Of a stretch of 64,000 bases of DNA, positions 34,664 to 47,712 are shown in pieces. The stretch's first letter is position 1. Each line of letters opens with the position of its first letter. Source of the DNA: Ciona intestinalis (lineage: Eukaryota > Chordata > Ascidiacea > Phlebobranchia > Cionidae); assembly GCF_000224145.3 (NCBI RefSeq), contig NC_020166.2, forward strand, positions 1,615,966 through 1,679,965, in the 5' to 3' direction. Both the position numbers and the translations under genes were made by a program. The notes below the pieces were generated by a model. That model worked only from the letters and a program-made list of their open reading frames with translations, was not told the origin of the DNA and made no database searches.

Positions 34664-35543
34664 GGTGATAATTTAATGTAAAGCACAGATATCCAAAATA
34701 CGAGACTAAGTTGACAACATGTACTGTTACAGTTATATATATATAACTATTACGTGTTTTTCGTGGTGGTTCTGTAACGAAAAATAAATTGATTAAGAAT
34801 GTACAGAGTAACGAAAATCGAAGAATTTTATAAAGCGAAAATAGGCCAGGGGAAGTAACGGTAAAACAACAGTCGTTTTAACATAAAAACTAGCCTCACT
34901 CATAACCTATTCTATTATACAAAACATATGTGGCTGAAAACACCCTAAATACTTTATAAAAACACTTAATATCACACAAAAGCAGAACAACAAACCCCTT
35001 TCGTTCAGGAAATTGTAATAACAGCTACGCTCTATCTATAACCGATGGAGCGTAACGTAAAACTCACGTGATGCTGTGATGTCATATAGGCACATGACAG
35101 GGCACCCGTGCTTCGTCTTTATCACAGATGAATTTTGGTCATTCTGTAATGGCTCCAGCACTGTTTGATGACTTATCAAACAAATAAGACAAACAAATTA
35201 CGGAGATGTGTTAACTTAACATACCTTAAAGCCTTAATACCTTGTAAGCGAGCCTATACTTTTATCCCAAACCGTTTTTAATGACTATTTTGCCGCTAAT
35301 GCTCGTCCCTTGGTGCGTATGGAGTTATAAAACAATGTAACTAACCGCCAACCGCCATGAACTGATGATCTACGCTTTTCCCCAAAACGTATACTCAGAC
35401 AATGGTAGCAGCGTCGAGCCTCGAAACCTGCCCATCCTGACCATAAGCAGGCGCGTGAAGTGAACCACGTTGCCGAAAGATAGGCACAACAACAACTGAG
35501 CGTCTAACGTCCATGTATTTACACCACAGCGGTAAAATAAAAA
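34664..35543. other. Intergenic between CHMP5 start and the trefoil gene 3' end
   Basis: Should hold the CHMP5 promoter; a CACGTG-containing stretch and tgatgtcat (35068-35085) are visible but far from the start. 35395-35540 is open on the minus strand and corresponds to the trefoil gene's 3' UTR after its TGA at 35544-35546. Confidence 0.4.
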
Positions 35544-38500
35544 TCACAATGTGTACAATAAAGTAAAAATGGCACCAATGCAAATAAGGAATGAAATGAA
35601 TAAAATAAGGATGAGAAATCTTGACCAATTGAACTGGAAAGCAGATGCTCCTCAAATAGCTAATATATTTTCATGGTTGTTTTTCCCAGTTTGATTTCAA
35701 TTGACTGTTAAAATAAAACAAAAGGTAATAAAGACCCGTCATAGGATCTTTTATTCAGTCCATGGTTGCCTATTACTCTAACAGCCAGAGTGTTACTGTA
35801 TGGATCTTAAAAGATGTTAATACTTGACGCTTCCACGAAGGTATACGACAAGGGCTTTATAGGTAATAGATGCCTATATTATGTCCATACTTCTATTTGT
35901 AATAAATGCCAACAATCTCAAATGAATGTTCACATTATGTCCATAATCTTTTAACGAACTACACAAGTGTATTACGCACCTGGTAAGAAACATGAATGTT
36001 GCCCAGGTGTTTGTACCCAACAACACCCTCGTTGTACGCATTTAAACCATTCATGTTCACCACAATCCACCCTTGTAATGACACTTGTACAGCTCTCGGA
36101 TAAGTTGCTGGATTCCTGTGATACATTTTTATATTTATTCAAGAAGTATTTTATATTTATTCAAGTAGAAAACTGGAGAATAAATAAAATTAAGTTACAT
36201 ATGTGGTGACCAGCAAGCGAGCACAAGGTATAACAGAACACCAGTGTTATAACGACTATCGAGGATAAAAAATACGTTATATTTCTTTATTTAAACCTCT
36301 TATCTGTCCTACAATAAAAATTTCTATCAGACATACAGTTTAAACATTATTTGCATTTCAAATTCAGTTAAGTAAAAAGTCATTCCAACTCACCAATGCT
36401 GAATGTTCACCATCTGTATGTTGCGTTCTTTGCTGTGTTGATTTAATTTGTGTGTTTTCTGCTGCTGCAATGTAAGCAAATTAATAAATGAGGAAAAAAG
36501 TTTAAAGCATGAACACTAATGTATACAGTAAATGTGAACCACCCGCCTGTTAAATGCAGTAGTATACATGAGCTATTTGACCAATTTTTGTACAAGTATA
36601 TCTGATTGTTTAGTGTTTAATAAAGTATACAGAACCAATTTTTGTACAAGCATTTCCATACATACGACCTAACACAATACCTCTATAAGATACAGGTGTA
36701 TAAAATTTCACTATAAATTTACATTTAAAAGTCTTCATATGGTAAAGTATAAATCAGGAGTACATACCGGTTTGTTGTGTATTTGTACCTGACATAAGGT
36801 TCTGTGCTTCTGTTACCGATGCCACTGAAAACACTGTAAAGAAAAATATATTTCAATTTTAAAAAGTGGTTTCAGAAGACAATAATCATATTTGGGATTT
36901 TGTGTAATAGGAGACCCATTGGTCATTAATGGGTTGTCCAAATTATCAGCCATACATGAAACTGAAAAAGTTAGAAAAATATAGAATGACATTAGATGGA
37001 TATCGTTATATGGTTGGTTACAACTCACTTAAGTTTAGCGTTGGGTCATCAATAGGAGAAATACATCTAGCATTTGAAGCAAGTGGGTTGCTTGGATTCA
37101 ACATGAGTGTAAGAAGTGGGTTGGCTGAGGTATCCAGGTTCAGGAGACGAGATAGAACTAAAAAAATCAAAATTTAGTGTGCAGATAACTTGATTTTTTC
37201 GCATAATCTTTATAGAATATTAGAATGCAGTACAATGCTATCTCATCCATATGGAATGGACAATTTTTCATGTTTCGATATTAACATTAGTTACCATAAG
37301 AGTACGTTTATATAAACCATTCTGTTCTACGTGAGTGAGGAACTACACCGTGGAAGGCCAATGGACCCAAGATTTCGGCTACAGTTGGCCCATTATCCTA
37401 TCTTGACATTGACACCAAAGATTTTAAAACCTATTAGTGACCATTGGGTTGTACCAGTGTTGGCTAAGTGTCTTACCCAAGAAGATACACCTATGGCTAT
37501 TAGTAGTATGCATTAATCCCAATATCCTTTAGTTACGATGCAAGCCCCTTCCTAACCACAGAACTGCAAGGCTGTCAAATAAGTTAATTTACCTATGCAA
37601 GTACAAGAACATCAGACTCATAAAACATTACCATAATATAGGTGAGCATTAATATAGAACAGAATTATTGTAAAACTTGGAAATTATATCACAAAATACA
37701 ATACAACAATACTATTTACTTACCACTCCCATGGACCCAGCAACACCCAACAGCTACACATTCACTTTCACTGTTGGCCACAACAGATGACAAGCAAGGT
37801 AAACTAAATTTACTTTTGCTATGTAAGCCTTCAGCATTTCGACATTCTGTTAGGAGAAAGAAAATTTTTATAAGCCACCATTTTTTAAGGTAAAGGTATC
37901 TTCGTAGCTATATATAATTGTTCTACCTGTTATTGTGAATAAAAGTTGTTAAATTAAACAAATAAACATAACCTGTTTATCTCAGCGTGGCGAGGCAATG
38001 ACGGGCACATCATAGAAACATAGAGATTTAGGTCAAAATTGGCCCATTACCCAAACACACAGGGTTCTAAAACCCAACAGTGATCGCTGGGTTTGAGAAA
38101 TGGCCGCTAAGTGTCCAAAGACACAGAGACCAATTAGTATCAAGCATCATACCGGGTATCTTTCCGTTACGATGTAAGCGCATAATTCTAATTTAAACAA
38201 CCATTTACCTTTAGTTACAGTTGGCTTTCCACCACCAATAAGTCCCAACAAGTTTCTCTCAAATTGTGGAATTTCATTTGTTCCAGTTGAAAGTGCTGAA
38301 AGAAAGAATTTTATTCATGGACTACTTGAAAAGATACAAAGCTATTCAACTTAGTACAACCAAACTTAATAGAATTATTTTATTAAAGTTATAATATAAC
38401 ATAGGGTGACAATTGGGTTAACTAAAAGTTAAATATTGTAATTAATTAGGTTTGTTTTAATGTGAGTATAACAGCTCATATTATGACAGAATTGTATTCA

Positions 38501-41500
38501 TTTTACTTTTGGTTTAAAACTAGAACGATTATTAGTGGTGTCTGAAGTTAAAATGAACACTGTAAGTGTAAAGGAAAACCCTTCAAACAAGCACAGTGAC
38601 AGTTAGGTTTTAAAGTTAAGTTACCTGAAGTTAGTAAGTTTGTTTCTCCAGAAAGTACTTGTTGAATGACTTCAGAACTTGGTAGAGTTAAACCATTTGG
38701 TCCATACTGAAATAACAACAATGCCTGATTACTTTTAGGTAGTGTAGATATACTGATGTAAGGTAGTGCATCATAGGTTTTAACGTATATAGGAAAAGAA
38801 CATATGCATAAAAAAATACAGTTAGTATAAAATTTTGGAAAAACTTTTAAAATGATGTTCAGCTTTTAGCTATTGACATTTAGATTACCATGGAATTGAT
38901 ACATTTTCATGACAATTATTTTTGATAGTTAATAATATAATAATGCTATATTATAAAACATAGTGTAATTTCAAAGATTTAAATTAACAAATATTAACAC
39001 AGCTTACCATTTGAGCAAAGGAACATATTTTAACCATGTCCCCTTTGACCATATTCAGCAACTTCATAGTTTGGCACATTGACTTAATCCTGGTGTATGG
39101 ACTAATGGGTTTAACAACCAAAGTTCTGTTGCTTGCTACGGGTTTTGGTGTTTTAGGCAGAGACTGGCTTTTTAAATCATTGCTGTAGTAGTTAGTACTT
39201 GCGACTGGTGTCTTGATCATCTGTTGAAATTTAAAACATAAATACTTTTTAATAAGTCTGCCCAGCGCTATAATATTCGTTGGCACACATGCCTTTATAA
39301 CAGAGGTTTGGGTTCCAGACCAGGAACTGCTTACTGCTAGCATTCTGTGTGTCTTATTTATAGATTTAAATTGTAGCCAAAGAATTGTAAGTTTTTTGGC
39401 AAATTCTTTTAATTACATTTTAAATTTTACAACGCCATTTTACATTTAGGCTATGAATAAATTATAAACAAAGGGCTTTAATTTTGTGTTGCTGATTATA
39501 ACATGAAACACTTACGGAGCCATTTTGATTCAAATAAGCGACTGAATTTGATTGAACAATGTAAGGAACTTGTGGTCTTGCTTGGTTGAATAAAACAAGA
39601 GAGCAAAGTTTAGCGTTTCCCAACAAACATAGAACACGGTTTTGATCCCATGCCTCTACAGCTGGGTTGTTTTGCATTGGTTTAGGTGATGGGTTAGATA
39701 TGAAAGGATCCTTTGTAGGAATTGGGTTCACAAACTGTGAAGTGCTGTAAAATATAGCTGTGTATAAGATACAGGGGTAGTGGGTTCAAATCTCTGTGGT
39801 AGTGGAATTTTTTTTAAATTTTGCCAAATCACTGGCACAATGGCACAGCGGTTTGAGCGATAGAGCCCAAAGTTTCCGTGCTGTTGTTGTTGCTCAAAAC
39901 TGCTACCGCTGTAGGCACACGTTTCCGTTGGCCAGAAACTTATGGTCCAAATTGAGAGCCATACATAAAACAGTGAGAAAATCTTTTAAAACCAACCTTA
40001 TTTATCCTTACACAGAACGGCAAACAACATTGATTATAACACAACTGTTCTGTTTCATACACGTTGTGCCCACTTACAAATTACCACATGTGGTATAATT
40101 TGTAGACGGTTCAAATATAATTTAAAAAAATTTACTCAAAATATAATTTAAAACTTACTTTTCAATTACGTTGTTTAAATTAGGAGGTGTACGAGCATTG
40201 GATGTTGGGGTGCTTGGTCGTGTTTCAGGAAACAACACGGCTACTGTGGTACGAGGGGATATGTTGTTTATTGTTCCTTGGGTGGATCGCCATTTGTATG
40301 TTGATGTTTGAACGGGTGGGTTGGTGGTATAGTAAGTTGATGTTGTTGTTGTTGTTGTTCTTGCTGTCCTTGGTGTTGTTGTAGTTGACATTGGTGTTGT
40401 TGTTGTTTTTGGTGTTGTTGTTGTTACTGTTGTTGTAGTTGCCATTGGTGTTGTTGTTGTTGCTGCTGGTGTTGTTGTTGTGGTTGCTTTTGATGTTTCT
40501 ATGGTTGTTATTGTCATTGAAGTTGTTGTTGTTTTTGGTGTTGTTGTTGTTGGTGCCATTGGGATTGTTGTTGTTTTTGTTGTTGTTGTTGTTCTTGCTG
40601 TTGTTGCTGTTGTTGTAGTTGCCATTGGTGTTGTTGTTGTTGCTGCTGGTGTTGTTGTTGTGGTTGCTTTTGATGTTTCTATGGTTGTTATTGTCATTGA
40701 AGTTGTTGTTGTTTTTGGTGTTGTTGTTGTTGGTGTTGTTGGGATTGTTGTTGTTTTTGTTGTTGTTGTTGTTCTTGCTGTTGTTGCTGTTGTTGGTGTT
40801 GTTGCCATTGGTGTTGTTGTTGTTTGCTTGTTGTTTAGGGTTGTTGTTTTTGATGTTGTTGTTTTTGGTTTTGTTGTTGTTGTTGCCATTGGTGCTGTTG
40901 CTTTTGTTGTTGTTGTTGCTTTTGGTTTTGTTGTTGTAGCCATTGGTGTTGTTGCTTTTGGTGTTGTTGCTTTTGTTGTCGTTGCTTTTGGTGTTGCTGT
41001 TTTTGGGGTTGTTGTTTTTCGGCTTGTTGTGTTTGGGGTTGTTGTTTTGGGGGTTGTTGTTTTTGGCGGTTGTTGTTGTTGTTTTTGGTTTTGGTGTTTT
41101 AGTTGTTGGAATCGTAAATTCAATAAACGACCACGATTTTTCTGTTGTTGTAGTTTTCGAAACAGTTGATTCATTTTCTTCATTATTTTCTGCTGGTTTC
41201 TGAATATGTCAGTTATGTTAGCTGTTAGGTGTTTATACAAACAAACATAGGCAAAGTTAGGCAAAGTTTGTGCGATTCATTACATTAATCAATGCGGTTC
41301 TATGAGTGTAACTGGATTTTAACAATGTCACCCCAGATTTAGTTATAAATGCAGTCTCATAGTCATAACATTTAGATGTGGTAGACTTGTAGTGCAATCA
41401 TAACCTAAGGATACCGGGTTCGATGCTCAACTAATGGGTGAATGTGTCCTTGGCAAGACTACTTAATAGGTATTTTTCAAACCCAATTGTTACTGATTGG

Positions 41501-44236
41501 TTGTACCACCCTGGGTGTTTGGATAAAGGGCAATAAACTGTGGCATAATCTCATGACATGCCTTCAGCCTCGTAAATAGAACTATACTATCTATACAGAT
41601 TAGTTAGATAATGGGATCNNNNNNNNNNNNNNNNNNNNNNNNNNNNNNNNNNNNNNNNNNNNNNNNNNNNNNNNNNNNNNNNNNNNNNNNNNNNNNNNNN
41701 NNNNNNNNNNNNNNNNNNNNNNNNNNNNNNNNNNNNNNNNNNNNNNNNNNNNNNNNNNNNNNNNNNNNNNNNNNNNNNNNNNNNNNNNNNNNNNNNNNNN
41801 NNNNNNNNNNNNNNNNNNNNNNNNNNNNNNNNNNNNNNNNNNNNNNNNNNNNNNNNNNNNNNNNNNNNNNNNNNNNNNNNNNNNNNNNNNNNNNNNNNNN
41901 NNNNNNNNNNNNNNNNNNNNNNNNNNNNNNNNNNNNNNNNNNNNNNNNNNNNNNNNNNNNNNNNNNNNNNNNNNNNNNNNNNNNNNNNNNNNNNNNNNNN
42001 NNNNNNNNNNNNNNNNNNNNNNNNNNNNNNNNNNNNNNNNNNNNNNNNNNNNNNNNNNNNNNNNNNNNNNNNNNNNNNNNNNNNNNNNNNNNNNNNNNNN
42101 NNNNNNNNNNNNNNNNNNNNNNNNNNNNNNNNNNNNNNNNNNNNNCCTCGTAAAATAGAACTATACTATCTATAACAGATTAGTTAGAATAAATTAGCAT
42201 GTTCATAAGTAACACCAACTTACGATTTCCACAGGTTCATTGGTATTCGAATCCATCGCACTGGAATAGAAACACCATGGAGCATTATCAACATTGCTGT
42301 CAAAACAACATCCTCTATTCATACATTGATCTTTAGTGATCTGTTTCCACCCACAGTCTGTTCTTAAGGAGGAAGGAACCTGTTGGCATTTTGCTTCTGA
42401 TGCTCTCTCAATGACTAAAAGAAAAAATCGATTAAATATTTGAACCGTTTTAAACAAAAAGGTTAAAACGCTTGTATTTTTACAGTAAGTTATTTAAAAT
42501 ACCATGAAAGCATTTTTGTTCTATCTGTGTGGGATCCAATAGCATGGCAAGCTCTGGGACCTGAGATTTTGTTCGCAGTTTGCCCTAGACCAAAAGAGAC
42601 CCGACATTTAGGCCAGAGTTACCCCTTACAGGCCTAGACTAAACCATTACCCTTAGACCCAAAGTGCTACAAATCATGAAACCAGAGTTGGCCTATTACG
42701 ATAACCCTAGGACCTAATCAATACAGAATACAGTTAAGATAAATACGAAAGAAAACAAACACCTACATTTATCATAACATGGGAGGTTCTGTGATACGAA
42801 TGGGTCCCAACAGCAACCAGCATCCAAACATTCATTTTCATTAGTAAGCATCCAAGGATTGTCCAGCAATGCCTGGCATTCTATCCTGTAGTTTGGTGGT
42901 GTGGTTTCACATGTGGGTTGTGAGCATAATGACGCTGTTAATGTAAAATACAGGGTATAATAGATGAATGATTGTAGCTTATTTATCCTTGCAGGTCAGG
43001 GTCAAATACAGTGATTATAAAAACATGGGCGTTCTGTTACGTACACCTCATGCATGCCTATGAATTACCATGTATATATGTAACTTTGTTTATAGTTATA
43101 CTTTGAAAGGGAGTTTTTTATGTGCATGACAGCATGGCTAATTTATTTAGATGAGTATAAGGGATCACTCCAACATACAGTGGTTTTGTTTAAAAAATCA
43201 ATGTGAAATAAGATAATATGAACTTACAATCTTTTTTAAAACATCTTTGCCTCACATCAGAAGCAGTATCATCCCAACAGCAATTACGAGATAAACATTT
43301 CTTCTCGCTTTTACCAGTGTATTCACAGCTAGAAAAAGATAACGTTATTTAACACTGATATTTGAATGCCATATTGCTATTTTTTATGCCCTTTGTTTGG
43401 TACGGTTCAATGGTTGCCTAAAATGTTAGTTAAACAGAAAACAATCACCCACAAAGTTATATATTAGGTAATTCTAAGCTGCCACGTGGTGTATGAAACA
43501 GAACACACCTGTTTTACGACTGCCATTACCCCGCCATTCTAAGGATGAATAAGTTACATTCAGTTGGTCACGTTTAAAACTTTGGATCAGTAGCTTATGC
43601 TGTACTCGTTAATGTGTGATAAGCGATAGGTATATACAATATACAAATATTTCATAAACATATTTTACTTACGAGACCCTCCTTCCGTAAGCGGTGGAGC
43701 ATTCTGCCGCACATGGAACGTTAAACATTTCCTTCTCCTCCTCGCCTTCTTCTTCCACCTCTCTCACTTCGCTTTCTTCTATTTCTTCCTCAAACTCGCC
43801 ACTCTCAAATGCCTTCAATCTTCCATGCGTCCATTCCTTACTCAGATCAGAAGACATTTTCCAAACAAATTTTGAGAAACATTCTGCCGAAAAGTAAAAA
43901 TAATTGTTATTAACAGTCTAGAACCTATCCCTGTGATTTTAAGATAAATTGAATTATTTAACACGGATAAATTTGGTCAAATCTTGGAAAAACATGTTTA
44001 AATCTGTTCTTCTCCAGACCAGAAGATACACATGCTGCCCCAACACTGGTGTTTAACGAACCATCGATTCATTCATTCATTATACAATCAAACAAACACA
44101 TATAAACAATGTATTTTGGGACTTTCCTATGTTAGATAGGATTAAAATTAATTTATTTTTAAAGAAAAACATTTCACATACCTTGCTGCAGTAAAAGAAC
44201 AAACAAAACGACGAGAGGAATTTGAATTCTTGTCAT
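35544..44236 (-). CDS. Secretory multi-trefoil, Thr-rich (mucin-like), membrane-anchored protein
   Basis: Fifteen exons (minus): 44182-44236, 43673-43883, 43228-43328, 42767-42934, 42224-42414, 40159-41199, 39516-39744, 39008-39220, 38625-38706, 38209-38295, 37724-37846, 36768-36824, 36394-36464, 35980-36115 and 35544-35650, about 957 residues. The signal peptide MTRIQIPLVVLFVLLLQQ is followed by a Glu-rich segment. P-type trefoil domains are encoded by exons 2-3 (C..R.CCWDD), 4 (CLDAGCCWDP), 5 (RTDCGWKQIT...RGCCFD...PWCFY, canonical), 11 (degenerate) and 14 (RVDCGEHEWFKCVQRGCCW). Exon 6 encodes a long Thr/Pro/Lys tract, a likely O-glycosylated stalk. The last exon gives one hydrophobic helix (FLILILFISFLICIGAIFTL) near the C-terminus, so the protein is probably surface-anchored. 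The entry and exit frames of exon 6 disagree by one base, and an assembly gap lies in intron 5. Mucosal protection is inferred from the family. Confidence 0.85.
37325..37570. repeat. SINE-like tail-module copy in a trefoil gene intron
   Basis: Contains acagttggcccattatccta, cattgggttgtaccagtgtt, gctaagtgtcttacccaaga and a closing run catcagactcataa. A second copy with the same order lies at 37990-38180 in the next intron upstream. Confidence 0.55.
37990..38180. repeat. SINE-like copy in a trefoil gene intron
   Basis: Reads gtggcgaggcaatgacgggc, gatttaggtcaaaattggcc, acagtgatcgctgggtttga and gctaagtgtccaaagacaca, ending ttccgttacgatgtaagcgc, i.e. head and tail modules in one unit. Confidence 0.55.
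40441..40800. repeat. Two tandem 180-bp repeats inside the Thr-rich exon
   Basis: 40441-40620 and 40621-40800 are the same 180-bp unit (60 codons) with only a few differences, both opening gccattggtgttgttgttgt. In the minus-strand Thr frame each encodes a 60-residue block containing TIPMAPTTTTPKTTTTSMTI or a close variant and ETSKATTTTTPAATTTTPMA. Being a multiple of three, the duplication lengthens the stalk without shifting the frame. Confidence 0.9.
41619..42145. other. Assembly gap (527 N) in intron 5 of the trefoil gene
   Basis: All bases are N. The open frame drawn through it is meaningless. The sequence just left of the gap (cctcgtaaatagaactatac... at 41571) is repeated just right of it (cctcgtaaaatagaactata... 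at 42146), with small length differences. Confidence 0.98.
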
Positions 44237-44279
44237 CTCAAAAAAAAAACACTGTAGTTATATAAAAATCCTATGGTGT

Positions 44280-44288
44280 GTATATATA
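44280..44288 (-). promoter_or_regulatory. TATA box of the trefoil gene
   Basis: TATATATA lies about 45 bases upstream of the ATG at 44234-44236, consistent with a leader of some 15-20 bases. A MITE (44398-44596) lies about 110 bases further upstream. Confidence 0.55.
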
Positions 44289-44397
44289 GGCCAGCAGTAA
44301 GCTGCGAAAACTTGAAATTATTTGTTTAGTTTAAATGTGAGGTTTTATAATTCTGTAAACATTTTTTTAAGTTCTTACCCCAACCTACTATAAAATA

Positions 44398-44596
44398 TAT
44401 AGTAGGGTGGGGGAAGATGGGTCACCTTTAGCACATAATATCCAAATATCCTGATCTTGTTTTAAACAATTAACAATGGTCTATGGGAGTCGTGAGGATA
44501 TATAGTTTTATAATTCTTTGAATGTTCTTTGTTCGCTTTCAAATGGGGCGAGAAAACAGGACGAAAAGGTGTCCCATCTTCCCCTACCCTTCTATA
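44398..44596 (+). mobile_element. TAGGGTGG-type MITE upstream of the trefoil gene
   Basis: Opens atagtagggtgggggaagat and closes aggtgtcccatcttccccta plus cccttctata; near-complete terminal repeats and TA-rich flanks. A truncated second copy in reverse orientation follows at 44740-44800. Confidence 0.85.
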
Positions 44597-45710
44597 CTAC
44601 GAACGTAATTATTCATATCTTAGAATGCGATAGCGAAGATATTTGTTTTATTTGTTTGTCACCATTTGATAATATCAATCTTACCTCAACTCACTAAAAA
44701 TATTTTATACACGCTTTCCTGGCCATATAGCTTACATATATAGTAGGTTGGGAGAATAAGATAATACACGTTTTCATTCTATTTTGTCTCCCCAATTCTA
44801 CAATATGGTAACCCATGCACCTGACTAACTGTTCAATCCCAAAGAAACTAAACTCCCGCTCTTAAAGCTGATGGCTTATATCAGATGTTCGGCTTTCTAA
44901 TAAGTCTAGAGGTGACTTAACTAATTTCAAAACTACAACGTTACTGCTTCTAAACAAGTTCACGTTCTGTACTCACAAATAAAAGTTTAGAAGTCCGCGC
45001 GCCGACCATAGCATCATATAGCGATATTCCTATGTGTGTAGTTTAGAAGTAGGCATTACAATCAACGGGTGTAATCACATTCTTCACGTCTCACACACTG
45101 ACTTAACTTTGCGGGACAGAGATCGTAATTTTCAAAATGTCGAAAAAGATTCTAGCTTCGAGCCTGTATTATAACCTATAATTATGATAAAAGCCGAGGG
45201 CTCTAGCGTTTGCTTTCAACTAATTACAAGTTCTGATTACCGTATGTGTTTGCCGTAAAACGCGCATGTGTTCTTGTAAAATAATCACTGTATACCAAAC
45301 GCCGGTCTTTTGTTCGGCGCTGTCTTCCGTCATTTTCATTGCAGGACACACGTGCATTTGAAGATATTTTTAATTACAACTTAAATGACTGGCGCCAGCC
45401 TGTCTGCACCAAAACTGAATTACCGTCATTGAAGAATCTTTAGAACTGTGAACATACTAAGCGGTAACTAAGCGTATGTACAAAAATGCAAAAAGCGCTA
45501 CAATCAAGACAATTGTATTATAGTAGGTTGCTTTATTTTATCGTCCCATTTGGCGGCATTTACAGATTTATATACCCGTATTCTATCGTTGCATATAGTT
45601 TACTGTTTTTTGTAGATTTTCTTTGTGTTGAAACGATTTAAAATGTTTCTTATAACAAGCGTTTTTCTATGTAACTTTTTTCTTCTACCTGTGACTGTCG
45701 ACTAAGAATA

Positions 45711-45897
45711 TAGTGCTGGTAGGTAAAATGAGACAACTTTATCACATATATCCAAATTTTCTGATGTTAACAATTAACAAGGGTCCATGGGAGTCGTGAA
45801 AATAAGGTTTTATAATTCTTTGATTGTTCTTTGTTTATAACCAAATAGAACGGCAAAATAAAATGAAAAGATGTCCCATCTTCCCCACCCAACTATA
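45711..45897 (+). mobile_element. TAGGGTGG-type MITE
   Basis: Opens tagtgctggtaggtaaaatg and closes agatgtcccatcttccccac; slightly diverged ends, complete interior. Confidence 0.7.
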
Positions 45898-46639
45898 TAC
45901 CACGGACTTGCTTTTAACTTAAGGTTAAACTTGAACGTTTGAATCCTAAGCATTGAAGCGTAAAATCATGTCCAGCCAGTACTTGTTGTCCTACAAGTTG
46001 CTTTAGGGGTGTATTTACGGCTAACCGGACAGCTACAAAAAAACTTAACCATATAATAGTCAACGTATAATTGAACAACTCTAGGCCTTTAAACCTATAG
46101 GTTCCTTATATGGCAGATTTCGCCGTAGGCTACGTAGGCCTCCACTCATTCGTGTAGAGTAGAATATAGTTAAAAAAGACTCGTTCCATATACGTATTTG
46201 GAGCTAGTAGGACAACTAGACGGTGGGCTACCTTATAACGTGACGTTGTAGGGCCTCACTGCAGTAAAGATTATGAGACTATAACCCATATATTGGAATA
46301 GTGGAGAAAACCCCGATACATACGTTGAGGGTATTGGTCGACTCAAAGGCAAAATTTCGCTACAGGGTTTCTTGAAGCAGTACAGGCATCAGAGTGCGTC
46401 TTACTAAAGAAAGAAAAAAATGCAAGTATTCAATGGTAGTTATTTTCCGATAAAAATATTTATATATAAGGAAAAGAAAGGTAAACGAAAAGCTTAAAAT
46501 TGTAGTGAGTGATATATCGACAGCAGAGGTTGCGCTAATACATGTTTAAAGATTGAATTTATTGCAAATCTGTTTTACGCTAAAAGGAAAGAAACTATTG
46601 TTTGGTATAAGTTACAATGTATAACATACTAAGTTTAGG

Positions 46640-46860
46640 ACTTTATTCTACGTGGGTGAAGTCCTATACAGCGCTTCACAGCATGGGACCTTAGATTTAG
46701 GCCAGAGTTTGCCCATTACCCTGACACCCAGATTGCTACAACCCATCCGTGACCACTGGGTTGGAGCAATGTCTGCTAAGTGTCTTGCCCAGCAAGGTAA
46801 CATACGCGTATTAGTGCACTGAACCTGTATTCCAGCAACCATCATCCTGCGTTTTAACCT
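46640..46860 (-). repeat. SINE-like copy, reverse orientation
   Basis: Read on the minus strand: ggtagtaac-type head is lost, but tgctgggcaagacacttagc, gctccaacccagtggtcacg, tgggttgtagcaatctgggt and ggcctaaatctaaggtccca are present, then a tail toward tacgtagaataaagtc. Confidence 0.6.
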
Positions 46861-47513
46861 TCATTTTTAAGAGTACGTCTCTTATGTTTCTGCATGACCA
46901 GCGAACCTGAAATAATGGTATAGTTTTAACATTCTAAGGTGCCCACACACGATTGCCTGCGCCGTTGCATCCATAGCTCCGGTCTAATCCTATAGTTATT
47001 CATTCATTCATTTTAACACAACGTGCTTTTAATAATCCTTATATAAGACAGGAAGCGTGTTATTTAACGCAGGCGAGGAGTAAGGCTATAAGATTTAAGC
47101 CAGAGATATCCCATTTAATTAATATACTACGCATATGGTCTGCTAGTGTGGAGCAAGAAATAAAATATTTCCGTATAATTTAATGCGTTATAGTTTATTT
47201 CTTCTAACATAAAAAAATAGTAAACTAAATCACAATATACTTTATCGGTACTGCCATTAATTTTATTGCCATTCGTAAATTAGAGTGTTCTATTCGCCCC
47301 TTTAAAACCTTATATGTGCCTCCGGGTTACAAAAGCGTTATGCTTCAATTCTATTTCCGAAAAACGTAAGTATAAATGCTGCTGCTGAATCAGATTCTGT
47401 TAGCAAATCCTTACGGACAGTTTCGATTTATATGTGAATAAGGTTATAAAGATTCTGGTGCTACGAAAATGTAACAGACAAATATCAAGGCCAACCAATT
47501 TATTGTACAGTAT

Positions 47514-47712
47514 ACAGGGTAGCGGAAGACGGGACACCTTTAGCACATATTATCCAAATATCCTGATCGTGTTTTAAACAATTACCAACGGTCTATATGG
47601 GAGTCGTGGGGATATACAGTTTTTTATTTCTTAAAAATGTTTTGTTTAGTACCAACTGGGCCTAGAAAAATAGGATAAAAAGGTGTCCCATCTTTCCCCA
47701 TCCTACACTATA
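47514..47712 (+). mobile_element. TAGGGTGG-type MITE about 420 bp upstream of GCLC
   Basis: Opens cagggtagcggaagacggga and closes ggtgtcccatctttccccat plus cctacacta; full forward interior. Confidence 0.8.

Noticed and set aside
40480-41203. Plus-strand frames of nearly pure Val/Leu/Phe
   Set aside because: Antisense readings of the (AAC/ACA)-rich Thr exon of the trefoil gene.
41611-42153. 180-codon frame of unknown residues
   Set aside because: It is translated gap (N) sequence.
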